58,425 nucleotides of DNA from Oscillospiraceae bacterium. Lineage in GTDB: Bacteria > Bacillota > Clostridia > Oscillospirales > Oscillospiraceae. Below the pieces are notes generated by a model. It made no database searches and was not told the DNA's origin. It was given only the letters and a program-made list of their open reading frames with translations. The DNA lies in contig JAFQCJ010000027.1 of NCBI GenBank assembly GCA_017416445.1, forward strand, positions 1-58,425. The letters run 5' to 3'. Position numbers and translations under genes: made by a program. Shown piece by piece: positions 8,329 to 16,359 of the stretch (the first letter of the stretch is position 1; each line of letters starts with the position of its first letter).

Positions 8329-9339
8329 TTAGCACTCCTTCCCTTCCTTAAGCGTTTCCACCGCCGCGGCCAGCTTGTCGATGGTCTCGGAGAAGTGGAT
8401 ATCCTTGGGGCAGCGCATATCGCAGCGGCCGCAGCCGACACACATATTGCCCTTGCCGAAGCGGGCATTGTAGTCGTAGAGCTTGTGCATGGCCTTGAAG
8501 CGCATACGATCCCCTGCCTTGGCGCGGACATTGTGGCCGCCTGCCACGGTGCTGTAATCATTCAGCATACAGGAGGACCACACGCGGCGGCGCTCGCCGT
8601 CACGGCTGGTCTCGTTGTAGATAATGTCGGTGGTGTCGAAGCAGCTGCAGGTAATGCACACGGTATTGCAGCCGCCGCAGCCGATGCAGTTGTCATCGAA
8701 TTCACGCCACATCTCCAACGCGTGGATGTCCTTCACCATGGCGCGATCCGTGATGGCGGGAACATTGACCTTGCGCTTGTTCTCGGTGACAAAGGCGGGG
8801 GTAAAATCACAAGCTGCCTCACCGCTGAACAGGTTGGCAAAGGTCTCGTCCTTCACCTCGACGAATACGCCGTCATCGTTGACACGCACCGCCACGGCAT
8901 AGTCGTCGGTAGCATTGCTGCCCATAGACACGCAGAAGCAGGTTTCAAAACTCTCGCAGCACTCCATCAGGAAGAACTTCACCTTCTCACGGAGGCGCTG
9001 ATAGAAGTTGTCAGCCTTGCCGCCGTTTTCCATAAAGATGGTGTCGAGGCGGTGGATACCGTTGATATCGCAGGGGCGGAGGAACAGCACCACGGGGCGC
9101 GCATCCACTTCACTCTCCCGCACATCGTTCTCGGAGAAGTACAGCAGCGTCTGGACGATGGGGTAAAAGACCTCTTTGGGGGAGAAGTGGGACTTCTCAT
9201 CAAAGACGATCTCCTCCATGCTCTTCACCTCGCCGTAGCGGATGAACTTGCCCACTTTCTTGGGGGCATAGACGCGGTAGGTCTCGCGCAGGGAGGTCAG
9301 CACCTCATCCATGCGCTGTTTCGTCATTACATAACCCAT
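8329..9339 (-). CDS. AsrA-like 4Fe-4S electron-transfer subunit
   Basis: A 336-residue protein resembling anaerobic sulfite reductase subunit A. Near the C-terminus it carries two ferredoxin-like cysteine sets, CIGCGGCNTVC (about residue 219) and CVGCGRCDMRCP (about residue 299). The N-terminal half has the family motif FLRPCDINGIHRLD. It is the likely wire between the FAD subunit and the molybdoenzyme iron-sulfur subunit. It starts at an ATG behind GGGAGG and lies 3 bases before the AsrB-like gene and 13 after the chaperone gene, in one transcription unit. Confidence 0.85.
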   Translation of the reverse strand: MGYVMTKQRMDEVLTSLRETYRVYAPKKVGKFIRYGEVKSMEEIVFDEKSHFSPKEVFYPIVQTLLYFSENDVRESEVDARPVVLFLRPCDINGIHRLDTIFMENGGKADNFYQRLREKVKFFLMECCESFETCFCVSMGSNATDDYAVAVRVNDDGVFVEVKDETFANLFSGEAACDFTPAFVTENKRKVNVPAITDRAMVKDIHALEMWREFDDNCIGCGGCNTVCITCSCFDTTDIIYNETSRDGERRRVWSSCMLNDYSTVAGGHNVRAKAGDRMRFKAMHKLYDYNARFGKGNMCVGCGRCDMRCPKDIHFSETIDKLAAAVETLKEGKEC

Positions 9340-9352
9340 ATCCGTACCTCCC

Positions 9353-9964
9353 TTACGCGCCCAGCAGCCCCTGCTCCATCTGCAGGAAGCCGCGACTCAG
9401 CTTGGCAAGACCGCGATAGAAATCGGTGGCGGCATATTTGCCCATATCCACCGTGAAGGCGCTGACCCAGTTGAGAAGATGGCTCTTCAGGAAAGCCTTC
9501 TGCTCCGCCTCAGCACCGTCATCGATGAGGAGTGCCATGTACTCACAGAGATAGCCCAGATGGTCCTCGGGGACATGGTAGTTGTCCTTGGAGGGCGTAA
9601 CACCACGGGCCGCGTACAGCGCCACCACATCCATGCGGGAGTCCTGCATCACCAGATGCTTGCGGCTGGTGTAAACCGACTCATAGGGGAAGGCGGCCTT
9701 ACCCTGCGCCACACCGGCAGAGAGGAAGATGCGGGCGTAGTCTACCGCCAGATCGTCCAGCACGGCGGTCATATCACCGTTGGCGTTGGCGGCGAGATAG
9801 GCGGCCATCAGCTCATAGCCCGCCTTGAGATCACCGTTGGCGTTCTCTGTGGGGAAGGCCATTTTCTGCAGCGCGTTCCACAGTGTTTCGTCCACCTCCA
9901 GCAGATACAGTCGGCTGAGGAAGCGGTACATATTGGCGCGGGCGTTGACCAGCTGCTTATCCAT
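9353..9964 (-). CDS. TorD/DmsD-family molybdoenzyme chaperone
   Basis: A 203-residue, mostly helical protein of the TorD family, which binds an apo-molybdoenzyme and helps insert bis-MGD. Family-like features are the FLSRLYLLEVDE opening, DYARIFL, PYESVY and the PEDHLGYLCEYMALL motif. The ATG at 9962-9964 is preferred to a GTG three codons upstream because GGGAGG is correctly spaced. It overlaps the end of the iron-sulfur subunit gene by 8 bases. Since the catalytic subunit shows no Tat signal, the role is probably cofactor loading, not export proofreading. Confidence 0.85.
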   Translation of the reverse strand: MDKQLVNARANMYRFLSRLYLLEVDETLWNALQKMAFPTENANGDLKAGYELMAAYLAANANGDMTAVLDDLAVDYARIFLSAGVAQGKAAFPYESVYTSRKHLVMQDSRMDVVALYAARGVTPSKDNYHVPEDHLGYLCEYMALLIDDGAEAEQKAFLKSHLLNWVSAFTVDMGKYAATDFYRGLAKLSRGFLQMEQGLLGA

Positions 9965-10586
9965 TCTGCGCACCTCCCTTTTTCATCATCTCTTCAAACT
10001 CCTTGGGCAGCATGTCGATCCACTTGGCATTCCGCAGGATGAAGCGGCCTGCGGGCTTATTACCGAAGTCCTTGAGGGAGTAGACATTCTCCTCTCCTGC
10101 TGCAGCGATGGCTTTGGACACCACGCTGTCGGGGTCGTTGATATCGCCGTACATCAGTGCCTTACCCGAGCAGTTGCGGACACAGGCGGGTTCTTCCCCC
10201 TCTGCGCGGCGCTCGGCGCAGACATTGCACTTATCGGAGATACGCATCTCCTGATTGAAGCGGATGGCATCGTAGGGGCAGGCCCGCTTGCAGCTTTGGC
10301 AGCCAATGCAGACATTGCCGTCGATCTTAATGACGCCGTCGGCCTCATCCTTGTAGCAGGCACCTGTGGGGCAGACCTCCACACAGGTGGGGTTTTCACA
10401 CTGCTGGCACATAAGAGGCAGGAAATACAGCTCCAGATCGGGGAACTTGCCCGTGGGGCCCATGGTATAGAGGGTGCTGCGGGATTTGCCCAGGGCGATC
10501 TCATGCTCCGTCTTGCAGGCCACCTGGCAGCCGCCGTGACAGCCGATGCAGCGGTCCAGGTCGGCTACGATCACAAATTGTTTCAT
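9957..10586 (-). CDS. DmsB-like four-cluster ferredoxin subunit
   Basis: A 209-residue iron-sulfur protein with four cysteine quartets. The visible groups are C13/C16/C20/C24, C60/C63/C68/C72, C93/C96/C99/C103 and C120/C123/C135/C139, with C77 as an additional ligand candidate. This is the arrangement of DmsB/PhsB-type subunits that hand electrons to a bis-MGD catalytic subunit. It lies 3 bases downstream of that subunit's gene. No transmembrane anchor subunit gene is nearby, so the complex appears soluble. Confidence 0.9.
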   Translation of the reverse strand: MKQFVIVADLDRCIGCHGGCQVACKTEHEIALGKSRSTLYTMGPTGKFPDLELYFLPLMCQQCENPTCVEVCPTGACYKDEADGVIKIDGNVCIGCQSCKRACPYDAIRFNQEMRISDKCNVCAERRAEGEEPACVRNCSGKALMYGDINDPDSVVSKAIAAAGEENVYSLKDFGNKPAGRFILRNAKWIDMLPKEFEEMMKKGGAQNG

Positions 10587-10589
10587 CTC

Positions 10590-13268
10590 TTATTTCCCCT
10601 CCTTCGAACTGTCCACGGCAGGGCCGTGGCCCACAGGCAGCCAGGACTTGAAGTCCTCGGGCTTGGTCCACACGCCCTCAGGGGGACCGTCAGCCTTGGA
10701 CACGCGGACCTGGAAGCCGCGCAGGGTGTAGGTGCCCACCACATCGTTGAAGGGTGCGGTGGACTTGGTCAGCACATTGACATTCATCTCCGTCCAGCCG
10801 TGGGTCTTGGTATCCAGCGTCTCAGGATTCCAGAAACGCTCCATGTATACGATTCTGGGCGGGATGCCCTCGGTGACCCACGCTTTGGCAGTGATCTTAC
10901 CGCGAAGGGACTCCACAAAGGTCCAGTCGCCGTTGGCAATGCCGTACTCCGCGGCGGTTTCGGGATTGATCCAGATCTCGGGCACAGGATACATCTCGCG
11001 GAGTGCCGCCACATTGCGGAGGGTGGAGTGGTGATAGAAAGGCACGCGGCCGTTGGTCATCACCAGAGGGAACTGCTTTTGCAGTTCGCCGTCACCCAGA
11101 GGACTCTCGATAGGCTCGAGGTAGTAAGCCAGCGGTTCATAGTCCTTGGAGGCGGGAGGCAGTGCCTCGGCGGCAAAGGGCTGACCCGTTCTGCCGAGGG
11201 TGATCATGCTCTCGAGATAGATCTCCAGCTTCTTGGAGGGAGTGGGGAAGCCCTGGGGCTTACCCGTGGTCTCGTCGATATTCTTGTAGACATAGTAGGT
11301 GCGCCACTGGTCCTTGGGCAGGTACTCGAAGGGTGCCTTCTCGGCAAACTCCTTCCAATCCATTCCCACCACCTTGGTAAAGTGGCCGAAGAACTCCGCC
11401 ATGGAGTCCCAATAGGGCAGATCCTCACCCATAAACTCGGCATCGAAGGCCTTCTGGCAGCCCTCGTGACCCAGCTCGGCACAGCGGCGTGCCAGACGGG
11501 ACCAGATGAGGGTCTCGTCCATGGTCTCCCACAGATGGGTCACCTGCTGACGGGCAAAGAGCTTGTTGCAGGTCTCCACGATCATATCCGTCTCCAGCCA
11601 CTCCTCGGTGGGCAGCAGGATATCGGCATAGGCGGAGAAAGAGGTGGGGTACATATACATATGGACGATGAAGTCCAGCTTCTCGATGGCCTCCACCCAC
11701 TTCTTGCTCTCTGCCACCACCCCCAGCTTGTTGCCGGAGCGGTCGATCCACACCCGGGGCTGATAGGGCTCACCGGTCAAAATAGCATCGCGGATGCTGG
11801 AGGGATGTCCTGCCCACCAGATGTGCAGGCCCTTGTGCTCCACGCCGCCCAGACGCTTCTGCAGCTGACCCTCAGGCAGACACTTGGTGGCCACGGGAAC
11901 GGGATAGTTGGGCATCTTCAGCACACCACTGGTGCGGAAGCGCTGCAGCAGACTGCCGGGACGCTCCACATTGCCCATGATGAGGTCGATGGTCGCCGCC
12001 GCCATGGCCGCCTGCACGGAGTTGGGGGTCTGGTCGGTGGCAACACCGAGGGCGAGGCCGCTGGGGGTGTTCTCGCAGAACATCTTCACCGCTTCCTCGA
12101 TCTTCTTAGGATCCAGCCAGCAGATCTCCCCGGCCTTTTCCAGGGTATACTCCTCCACGCTCTCCCACAGCAGCTGATAACCGGTCTTGCAGACCTTGCC
12201 ATCCACCACAAACTCGCCCTCCAGAGCGGGCTCAAGGCTCTCGTCGTAGGGGTAGGCCATGTCCTTGGCAGAATTGGTCTTTTTATCCCACACCATGAAG
12301 GTGTCGGGCACATTGGGATCCTGGCTCACCTCGGCACGGAGCAGCATCTTGGACTCCACATCCACCAGATAAGGCAGGTTGGTCCACTTCATGACGATCT
12401 CCTCGTCATAGAGCTTGTGCTCCAGAATATACCGCGTCCAGCTCAGCAGCAGCGCCACATCCGTACCGGGACGGATGGGCAGCCAGATGTCGGCCTTGGC
12501 TGCATCGGGGGTAAAGCGGGGATCCACGGAGATGGTCTTAACGCCCCGGGCCCGGAGCTCCACCACGGCGTTACCGCCGCTGGCAGGGCAGGAATAGGCA
12601 GGAGAAGTACCCCACAGTGCCAGACACTTGATGGGGGTATCATCGGGGAAGTACAGCTCCAGTGCGTTGGAGTCGGCGATACTGGGATCCACACCGCCAT
12701 ACATCATGGTGTAGGCCAGTACACGGGGCAGATAGCACTGGGCACAGCCGGGCTCAAACCAGTTGGGCGTGCCGAAGACATTACAGAAACGGGCGATGCT
12801 CCAGATCTCGGGGTTACCGCCGCCGCCGGTGGAACAGAATACCGTCTCGGCACCGTACTTCTCCCGGGTATCCATCAGCTTCTCGGCGATGGTGGTCAGT
12901 GCCTCATCCCAGGAGATGCGCTTCCACTTGCCGCCGCCGCGCTCACCTACGCGCTTAAGGGGGAATTTGTTGCGGTTGGGGTGATACAGTGCCTGAATGC
13001 CCGCCAGACCCTTGGCACACATACGGCCCTTGCTCATGGGGTCCTCGTTGTTACCCTCCAGCTTGATGACGCGGCCGTTCTTCACATAGGCCAGCACGCC
13101 GCAGTTGGCGATACAGGCGCGGCAGCAGGTCTTGACCACCTTCACCTCGTCCTCTCCCGCTGCCGTTTTCACCTCGCAGCGGTCAAAGGCGCTCTTCTTG
13201 GGCAGTGCCTCTTCCACCCCTGCCATGGCAATGGCACCGAGATACTGTTGTACGCGTTCTTTATCCAT
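10590..13268 (-). CDS. DMSO-reductase-family molybdopterin oxidoreductase, catalytic subunit
   Basis: An 892-residue bis-MGD enzyme. An N-terminal 4Fe-4S site is formed by C49, C52, C56 and C84. The molybdopterin domain follows (ISWDEAL, FGTPNWFEPGCAQC), and the dinucleotide-binding C-terminal domain begins near MTNGRVPFYHHS. The molybdenum ligand is probably C175 or C178. There is no twin-arginine signal, so the enzyme is cytoplasmic. The start at 13266-13268 is chosen because AGGAGG lies just before it; an in-frame ATG 11 codons upstream lacks such a site. The substrate is unknown: reduction of a small oxyanion, N/S-oxide or aromatic compound is all possible. The neighbours supply cofactor (MoeA, MobBA), chaperone and an NAD(P)H input module. 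Confidence 0.92.
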   Translation of the reverse strand: MDKERVQQYLGAIAMAGVEEALPKKSAFDRCEVKTAAGEDEVKVVKTCCRACIANCGVLAYVKNGRVIKLEGNNEDPMSKGRMCAKGLAGIQALYHPNRNKFPLKRVGERGGGKWKRISWDEALTTIAEKLMDTREKYGAETVFCSTGGGGNPEIWSIARFCNVFGTPNWFEPGCAQCYLPRVLAYTMMYGGVDPSIADSNALELYFPDDTPIKCLALWGTSPAYSCPASGGNAVVELRARGVKTISVDPRFTPDAAKADIWLPIRPGTDVALLLSWTRYILEHKLYDEEIVMKWTNLPYLVDVESKMLLRAEVSQDPNVPDTFMVWDKKTNSAKDMAYPYDESLEPALEGEFVVDGKVCKTGYQLLWESVEEYTLEKAGEICWLDPKKIEEAVKMFCENTPSGLALGVATDQTPNSVQAAMAAATIDLIMGNVERPGSLLQRFRTSGVLKMPNYPVPVATKCLPEGQLQKRLGGVEHKGLHIWWAGHPSSIRDAILTGEPYQPRVWIDRSGNKLGVVAESKKWVEAIEKLDFIVHMYMYPTSFSAYADILLPTEEWLETDMIVETCNKLFARQQVTHLWETMDETLIWSRLARRCAELGHEGCQKAFDAEFMGEDLPYWDSMAEFFGHFTKVVGMDWKEFAEKAPFEYLPKDQWRTYYVYKNIDETTGKPQGFPTPSKKLEIYLESMITLGRTGQPFAAEALPPASKDYEPLAYYLEPIESPLGDGELQKQFPLVMTNGRVPFYHHSTLRNVAALREMYPVPEIWINPETAAEYGIANGDWTFVESLRGKITAKAWVTEGIPPRIVYMERFWNPETLDTKTHGWTEMNVNVLTKSTAPFNDVVGTYTLRGFQVRVSKADGPPEGVWTKPEDFKSWLPVGHGPAVDSSKEGK

Positions 13269-13337
13269 ACGATACCTCCTGTTGAGCCGTTTGCAGCCCA
13301 CTTTCTCTTCGTTGGTATTTTCTTCTCATTGTTTTCC

Positions 13338-14543
13338 TCACAGCAGCCACACCTCCACCGTATCCCCTGTGGAGAGCCCCTGATTGGGTCCCTGAATATC
13401 CACAAGGCAGTTGCAGTGTTTCAGCGCTGAGAGCATCCCCGAGGCATGTCCCTGACGAGGGATCTCCACCGTTCCGTGGCGGTAGCGGGCCCGCACAAAG
13501 CGCCGCCCCTTCGTCCCCTTGGGAAATTCGCCTGCCACCGTGGCGGTGACCTTCTCCATCACCAGCGACCCATCGCCGCTGAGTTTTGCCAGAGCAGGCC
13601 GTACCAGCAGCTCAAAGGTGGCAAAAGCGCCGAAGGGGTTGCCCGACAGGGCAATGACAGGTGTGCCCTCAAAGGTATACGCCAGCACGGGTGAACCGGG
13701 CTTGGCGGCAATACGCCAGAACAGCTGCTCTCCACCCAGACGGGTGACCACCTCGTGCATCACATCCCGCTGCCCCACTGACACACCGCCGGTGGTGATA
13801 ATAAGATCAGCGTTCTGCGCCGCGGTGCGGATACGCTCTGCAGTCTCCTCCACCTCGTCTCCTACATGGGCGCACAGGACGGGCTCAAAGCCCAGTTCTG
13901 CAAGGCGGCTGCGGAGAAGATAGTGGTTGGTGTTATAGATCTTACCGGGACGGCTGGCCATGCCGGGGGCGATAAGCTCATCGCCGGAGGTAATGAGGGC
14001 CACCCGCACCTTGCGCTGTACCTTCACCGCCGCGATGCCGGCACCGGCCAGAAGGCCGATGTCCACCGCGTCCAGCTTTTCCCCTCTGTCCATCAGCCGC
14101 GTTCCGGCGGGATAGTCCTCGCCACAGTCGCAGTAGTTGTCGTGGCTGTGAAGAGCGGTGTAGATCTGTACCCGTTCTTCGCCGTAGTCGGTGTCCTCCT
14201 GACGGATGACACAGTCGGCACCGCGGGGGATCGGCGCGCCGGTCATAATGCGCACCGCCGTTCCCGCCGTAACCGCCTCCTTCGCCACATTGCCCGCCAT
14301 CACACGGTCAACTACCCGAAGGGTGACAGGTTTCTCTCTCGATGCATCCACGGAATCGGCGGCCCGGAGGGCATAGCCATCCAGAGGGGAGCGGTCAAAG
14401 GGCGGCTGGGGCTGGATAGCCACAATATCCTCGGCCAGTATACGGCCCCGGGCGCAGCGCAGCTCCACCTCTTCCCATCCCTCCACGGGACGAAGTGCCG
14501 CCATAAGTTGTGCCCTTGCCTGTTCTACACTGATGGCGTGCAT
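13338..14543 (-). CDS. moeA: Molybdopterin molybdenumtransferase MoeA
   Basis: MoeA inserts molybdate into adenylated molybdopterin. The 401-residue protein shows the MoeA order: a linker domain opening with PPFDRSPLDGYALRAAD, an MPT-binding core with GDELI, TTGGVSVGQRD and ALSGNPFGAFATF, and a small C-terminal beta domain. It starts behind AGGAGAGG and overlaps the end of the MobBA fusion gene by 19 bases. Lying 69 bases before the molybdoenzyme gene, it probably provides cofactor to that enzyme. Confidence 0.95.
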   Translation of the reverse strand: MHAISVEQARAQLMAALRPVEGWEEVELRCARGRILAEDIVAIQPQPPFDRSPLDGYALRAADSVDASREKPVTLRVVDRVMAGNVAKEAVTAGTAVRIMTGAPIPRGADCVIRQEDTDYGEERVQIYTALHSHDNYCDCGEDYPAGTRLMDRGEKLDAVDIGLLAGAGIAAVKVQRKVRVALITSGDELIAPGMASRPGKIYNTNHYLLRSRLAELGFEPVLCAHVGDEVEETAERIRTAAQNADLIITTGGVSVGQRDVMHEVVTRLGGEQLFWRIAAKPGSPVLAYTFEGTPVIALSGNPFGAFATFELLVRPALAKLSGDGSLVMEKVTATVAGEFPKGTKGRRFVRARYRHGTVEIPRQGHASGMLSALKHCNCLVDIQGPNQGLSTGDTVEVWLL

Positions 14544-15595
14544 ATCCCCTCTCCTTCCAGCGCAGCGTAGTCCTGCTGCGTGTTGATATTTCCAAATGTG
14601 CCGTTATCAGCACACACATATTCGTCGTAGCCAACCTGCTCCAGAAGGGCCATCACCCCACCGCGGCCCTCTACCAGAGCAGTGCGGATATCCTTTGCCA
14701 CGGCGCGGTCATAAACCCCCAGCAGGGGTTCTGTTTTCTCCCCGTGGCGCAGAACAGTAACGGGCTTGCCGCCGGTCATACTGCGTTCGATCAGTCCCCG
14801 CAGTACAGCGGCGTCCAGCCGGGGCATGTCCACCGTGACCACAAGACACTTACGGTGCTGCGCCGCTTCCAGCGTGGCCTCAAGTCCACCCAGAGGCCCC
14901 CGCTGACAGAACTTGTCCGTCACCACAGGGACAGAACAGCATTCTCCGCGATAACCCGAGACGAGAATGTCCCGGATCCCCAATTCCCGTCCGAGGGCGA
15001 TCTGATGCTCCAAAAAGGTGGTCCCGCCGTAAAGGAGATCGGCTTTCTCCCGTCCCATGCGGCGGCTGAGACCTCCCGCCAGAACGATCATGGACAGCTG
15101 GGTGCGGATATACTTCTCCCGCAGCACCAGCGCAGCGATGGAGGCAATGTCATCGCGCCCGTAGCAGGGTACGCCTGCCATAGGAGCGTCCGTACCGTCG
15201 GAGGCAAAGGCCACCAGGTTCTGCTGATTACAAATCAGCTGATCTTTTTCTGCCGTCAACATCTGCACCTTGGGGTAGTCGCTGCCCTTACAGCCCTCCA
15301 GCAGGATCATGTCCGCCTCAGGGAACAGCTGGGCAACGGCATCGGCGGAGGTTTTCTCCTCCTTGACTACCATAAACTTCTCCCCGTCATACACCGCCGT
15401 GGCATAGGCCCCTGCAGCGCGGTGACGGCAGGAGTCGGTGCCGGGGACATCGGCAGCAAATGCATGGCCGTCATGCTTGATGGCTGCCACGCGAAAGCCG
15501 TGCATCGTCAGCGCAGCAATAAGGCGTTCCACAAGGGTTGTCTTGCCGGTATTCTTTTCTCCGCAAACAGCAAACACAAAGGGTCTTTTTCCCAC
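14525..15595 (-). CDS. MobB-MobA fusion: molybdopterin-guanine dinucleotide biosynthesis
   Basis: A 356-residue fusion. Residues 1-165 are MobB-like, a GTP-binding P-loop protein with GEKNTGKTT and the LLEGCKGSDYPK motif. Residues 168-356 are MobA-like, the guanylyltransferase that makes MGD, with LAGGLSRRMGREKADL and the GPLGGLEATL motif. Its presence means the cofactor used here is the MGD form, matching the DMSO-reductase-family enzyme downstream. The start is GTG (15593-15595) behind GGGGGTG. It is the first gene of the operon and follows a promoter embedded in nested palindromes. Confidence 0.92.
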   Translation of the reverse strand: MGKRPFVFAVCGEKNTGKTTLVERLIAALTMHGFRVAAIKHDGHAFAADVPGTDSCRHRAAGAYATAVYDGEKFMVVKEEKTSADAVAQLFPEADMILLEGCKGSDYPKVQMLTAEKDQLICNQQNLVAFASDGTDAPMAGVPCYGRDDIASIAALVLREKYIRTQLSMIVLAGGLSRRMGREKADLLYGGTTFLEHQIALGRELGIRDILVSGYRGECCSVPVVTDKFCQRGPLGGLEATLEAAQHRKCLVVTVDMPRLDAAVLRGLIERSMTGGKPVTVLRHGEKTEPLLGVYDRAVAKDIRTALVEGRGGVMALLEQVGYDEYVCADNGTFGNINTQQDYAALEGEGICTPSV

Positions 15596-15619
15596 GCTTC
15601 ACACCCCCTACACAACAAT

Positions 15620-15687
15620 GCGGGACAGATGTCTATACATGGTACAGTGTATCAAAATATACACCGTAATGCAAGGCACTGTCCCGC
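15620..15687 (-). promoter_or_regulatory. Promoter within nested palindromes ahead of mobBA
   Basis: On the minus strand TTGCAT (15669-15674) and TACACT (15646-15651) are 17 bases apart. A 9-bp perfect inverted repeat (15620-15628 with 15679-15687) brackets the promoter. A second, near-perfect palindrome of 10 bp arms covers the spacer and -10 box. Because one outer arm lies upstream of the start point it is not transcribed, which favours a DNA operator over a riboswitch. A molybdate- or substrate-responsive regulator is a plausible ligand for it. Confidence 0.6.
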
Positions 15688-15715
15688 TTCTTCTATCAAC
15701 TTTTTTTAAATAAGG

Positions 15716-16345
15716 CTATTTGCTTTTTGCATAAGTTTCTACAAATTTCGCCACATCATTGAACTCATGAAGCCTTTCTTTCAGCGTCTCATGATCCCAG
15801 TTCCACCACGCAATATCTTCCATGGCCTGACGGGTCGCCTCGTCATAGCGCCAGCCGATATGGCGGGCGGGTACACCTGCTACGATCTCATAGGACGCCA
15901 CATCATGGGTCACCACCGCCCCTGCAGCCACCACCGCACCGTTGCCGATGGTGACACCGCCCATGACGATGGCATTGTGCCCCATCCATACATCATGTCC
16001 TGTCGTAACGGTAAGCTGTTTGCGCCATTGGATCAGCTCCCCGTCATCCTCTCCCAGACCGTAGTGGGCGGCACGGTAGGTAAAATGATGTGCCGCGGCG
16101 CGCTGCCGCATGGGGTGCTGCACCGGATTGATGCGCACACCTGTGGCGATGGAATTGAATTTGCCCAGTGTGCAGTTGTAGATGTCGTTCTCACCGAAGA
16201 GATAGGTGTATGAGCCGATATAGCTGTCCGCGGCGATGCAGTCGTTTCCCAGCTCCACATACTGTCCAAAGCGACAGTTGTTCACCACACAGCTGGGGTG
16301 AATGAGTGGCTCTTCCGCTGTGAGTTGTTTGGTAAAATCCAGCAT
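15716..16345 (-). CDS. Hexapeptide-repeat acyltransferase (TIGR03308/CatB-like)
   Basis: A 209-residue left-handed beta-helix acyltransferase. Hexapeptide repeats are seen in CVVNNCRFGQYVELGN and GVTIGNGAVVAAGAVVTHDV, and the HHFTYRAAHYGLGEDD and GHDVWMGHNAIVMGG blocks are those of the family once linked to phosphonate gene clusters. No phosphonate genes are present here, so the substrate is open; xenobiotic O-acetylation is another option. It starts behind GGAGC and follows rlmD by 14 bases, so the two are likely co-transcribed. Confidence 0.8.
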   Translation of the reverse strand: MLDFTKQLTAEEPLIHPSCVVNNCRFGQYVELGNDCIAADSYIGSYTYLFGENDIYNCTLGKFNSIATGVRINPVQHPMRQRAAAHHFTYRAAHYGLGEDDGELIQWRKQLTVTTGHDVWMGHNAIVMGGVTIGNGAVVAAGAVVTHDVASYEIVAGVPARHIGWRYDEATRQAMEDIAWWNWDHETLKERLHEFNDVAKFVETYAKSK

Positions 16346-16359
16346 AATCTGCTCCTTTT

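Noticed and set aside
7531-9339. A complete anaerobic sulfite reductase operon
   Set aside because: Only AsrA- and AsrB-like genes are present; no siroheme AsrC follows, and the operon partner is a molybdoenzyme.
9825-13430. Open frame of 1201 codons on the plus strand
   Set aside because: Antisense shadow of the molybdoenzyme genes, with no ribosome site or family resemblance.
15596-15715. Molybdenum-cofactor riboswitch ahead of mobBA
   Set aside because: A good promoter sits inside the palindromes, so half of the structure would not be transcribed; no conserved Moco RNA motif was recognised.
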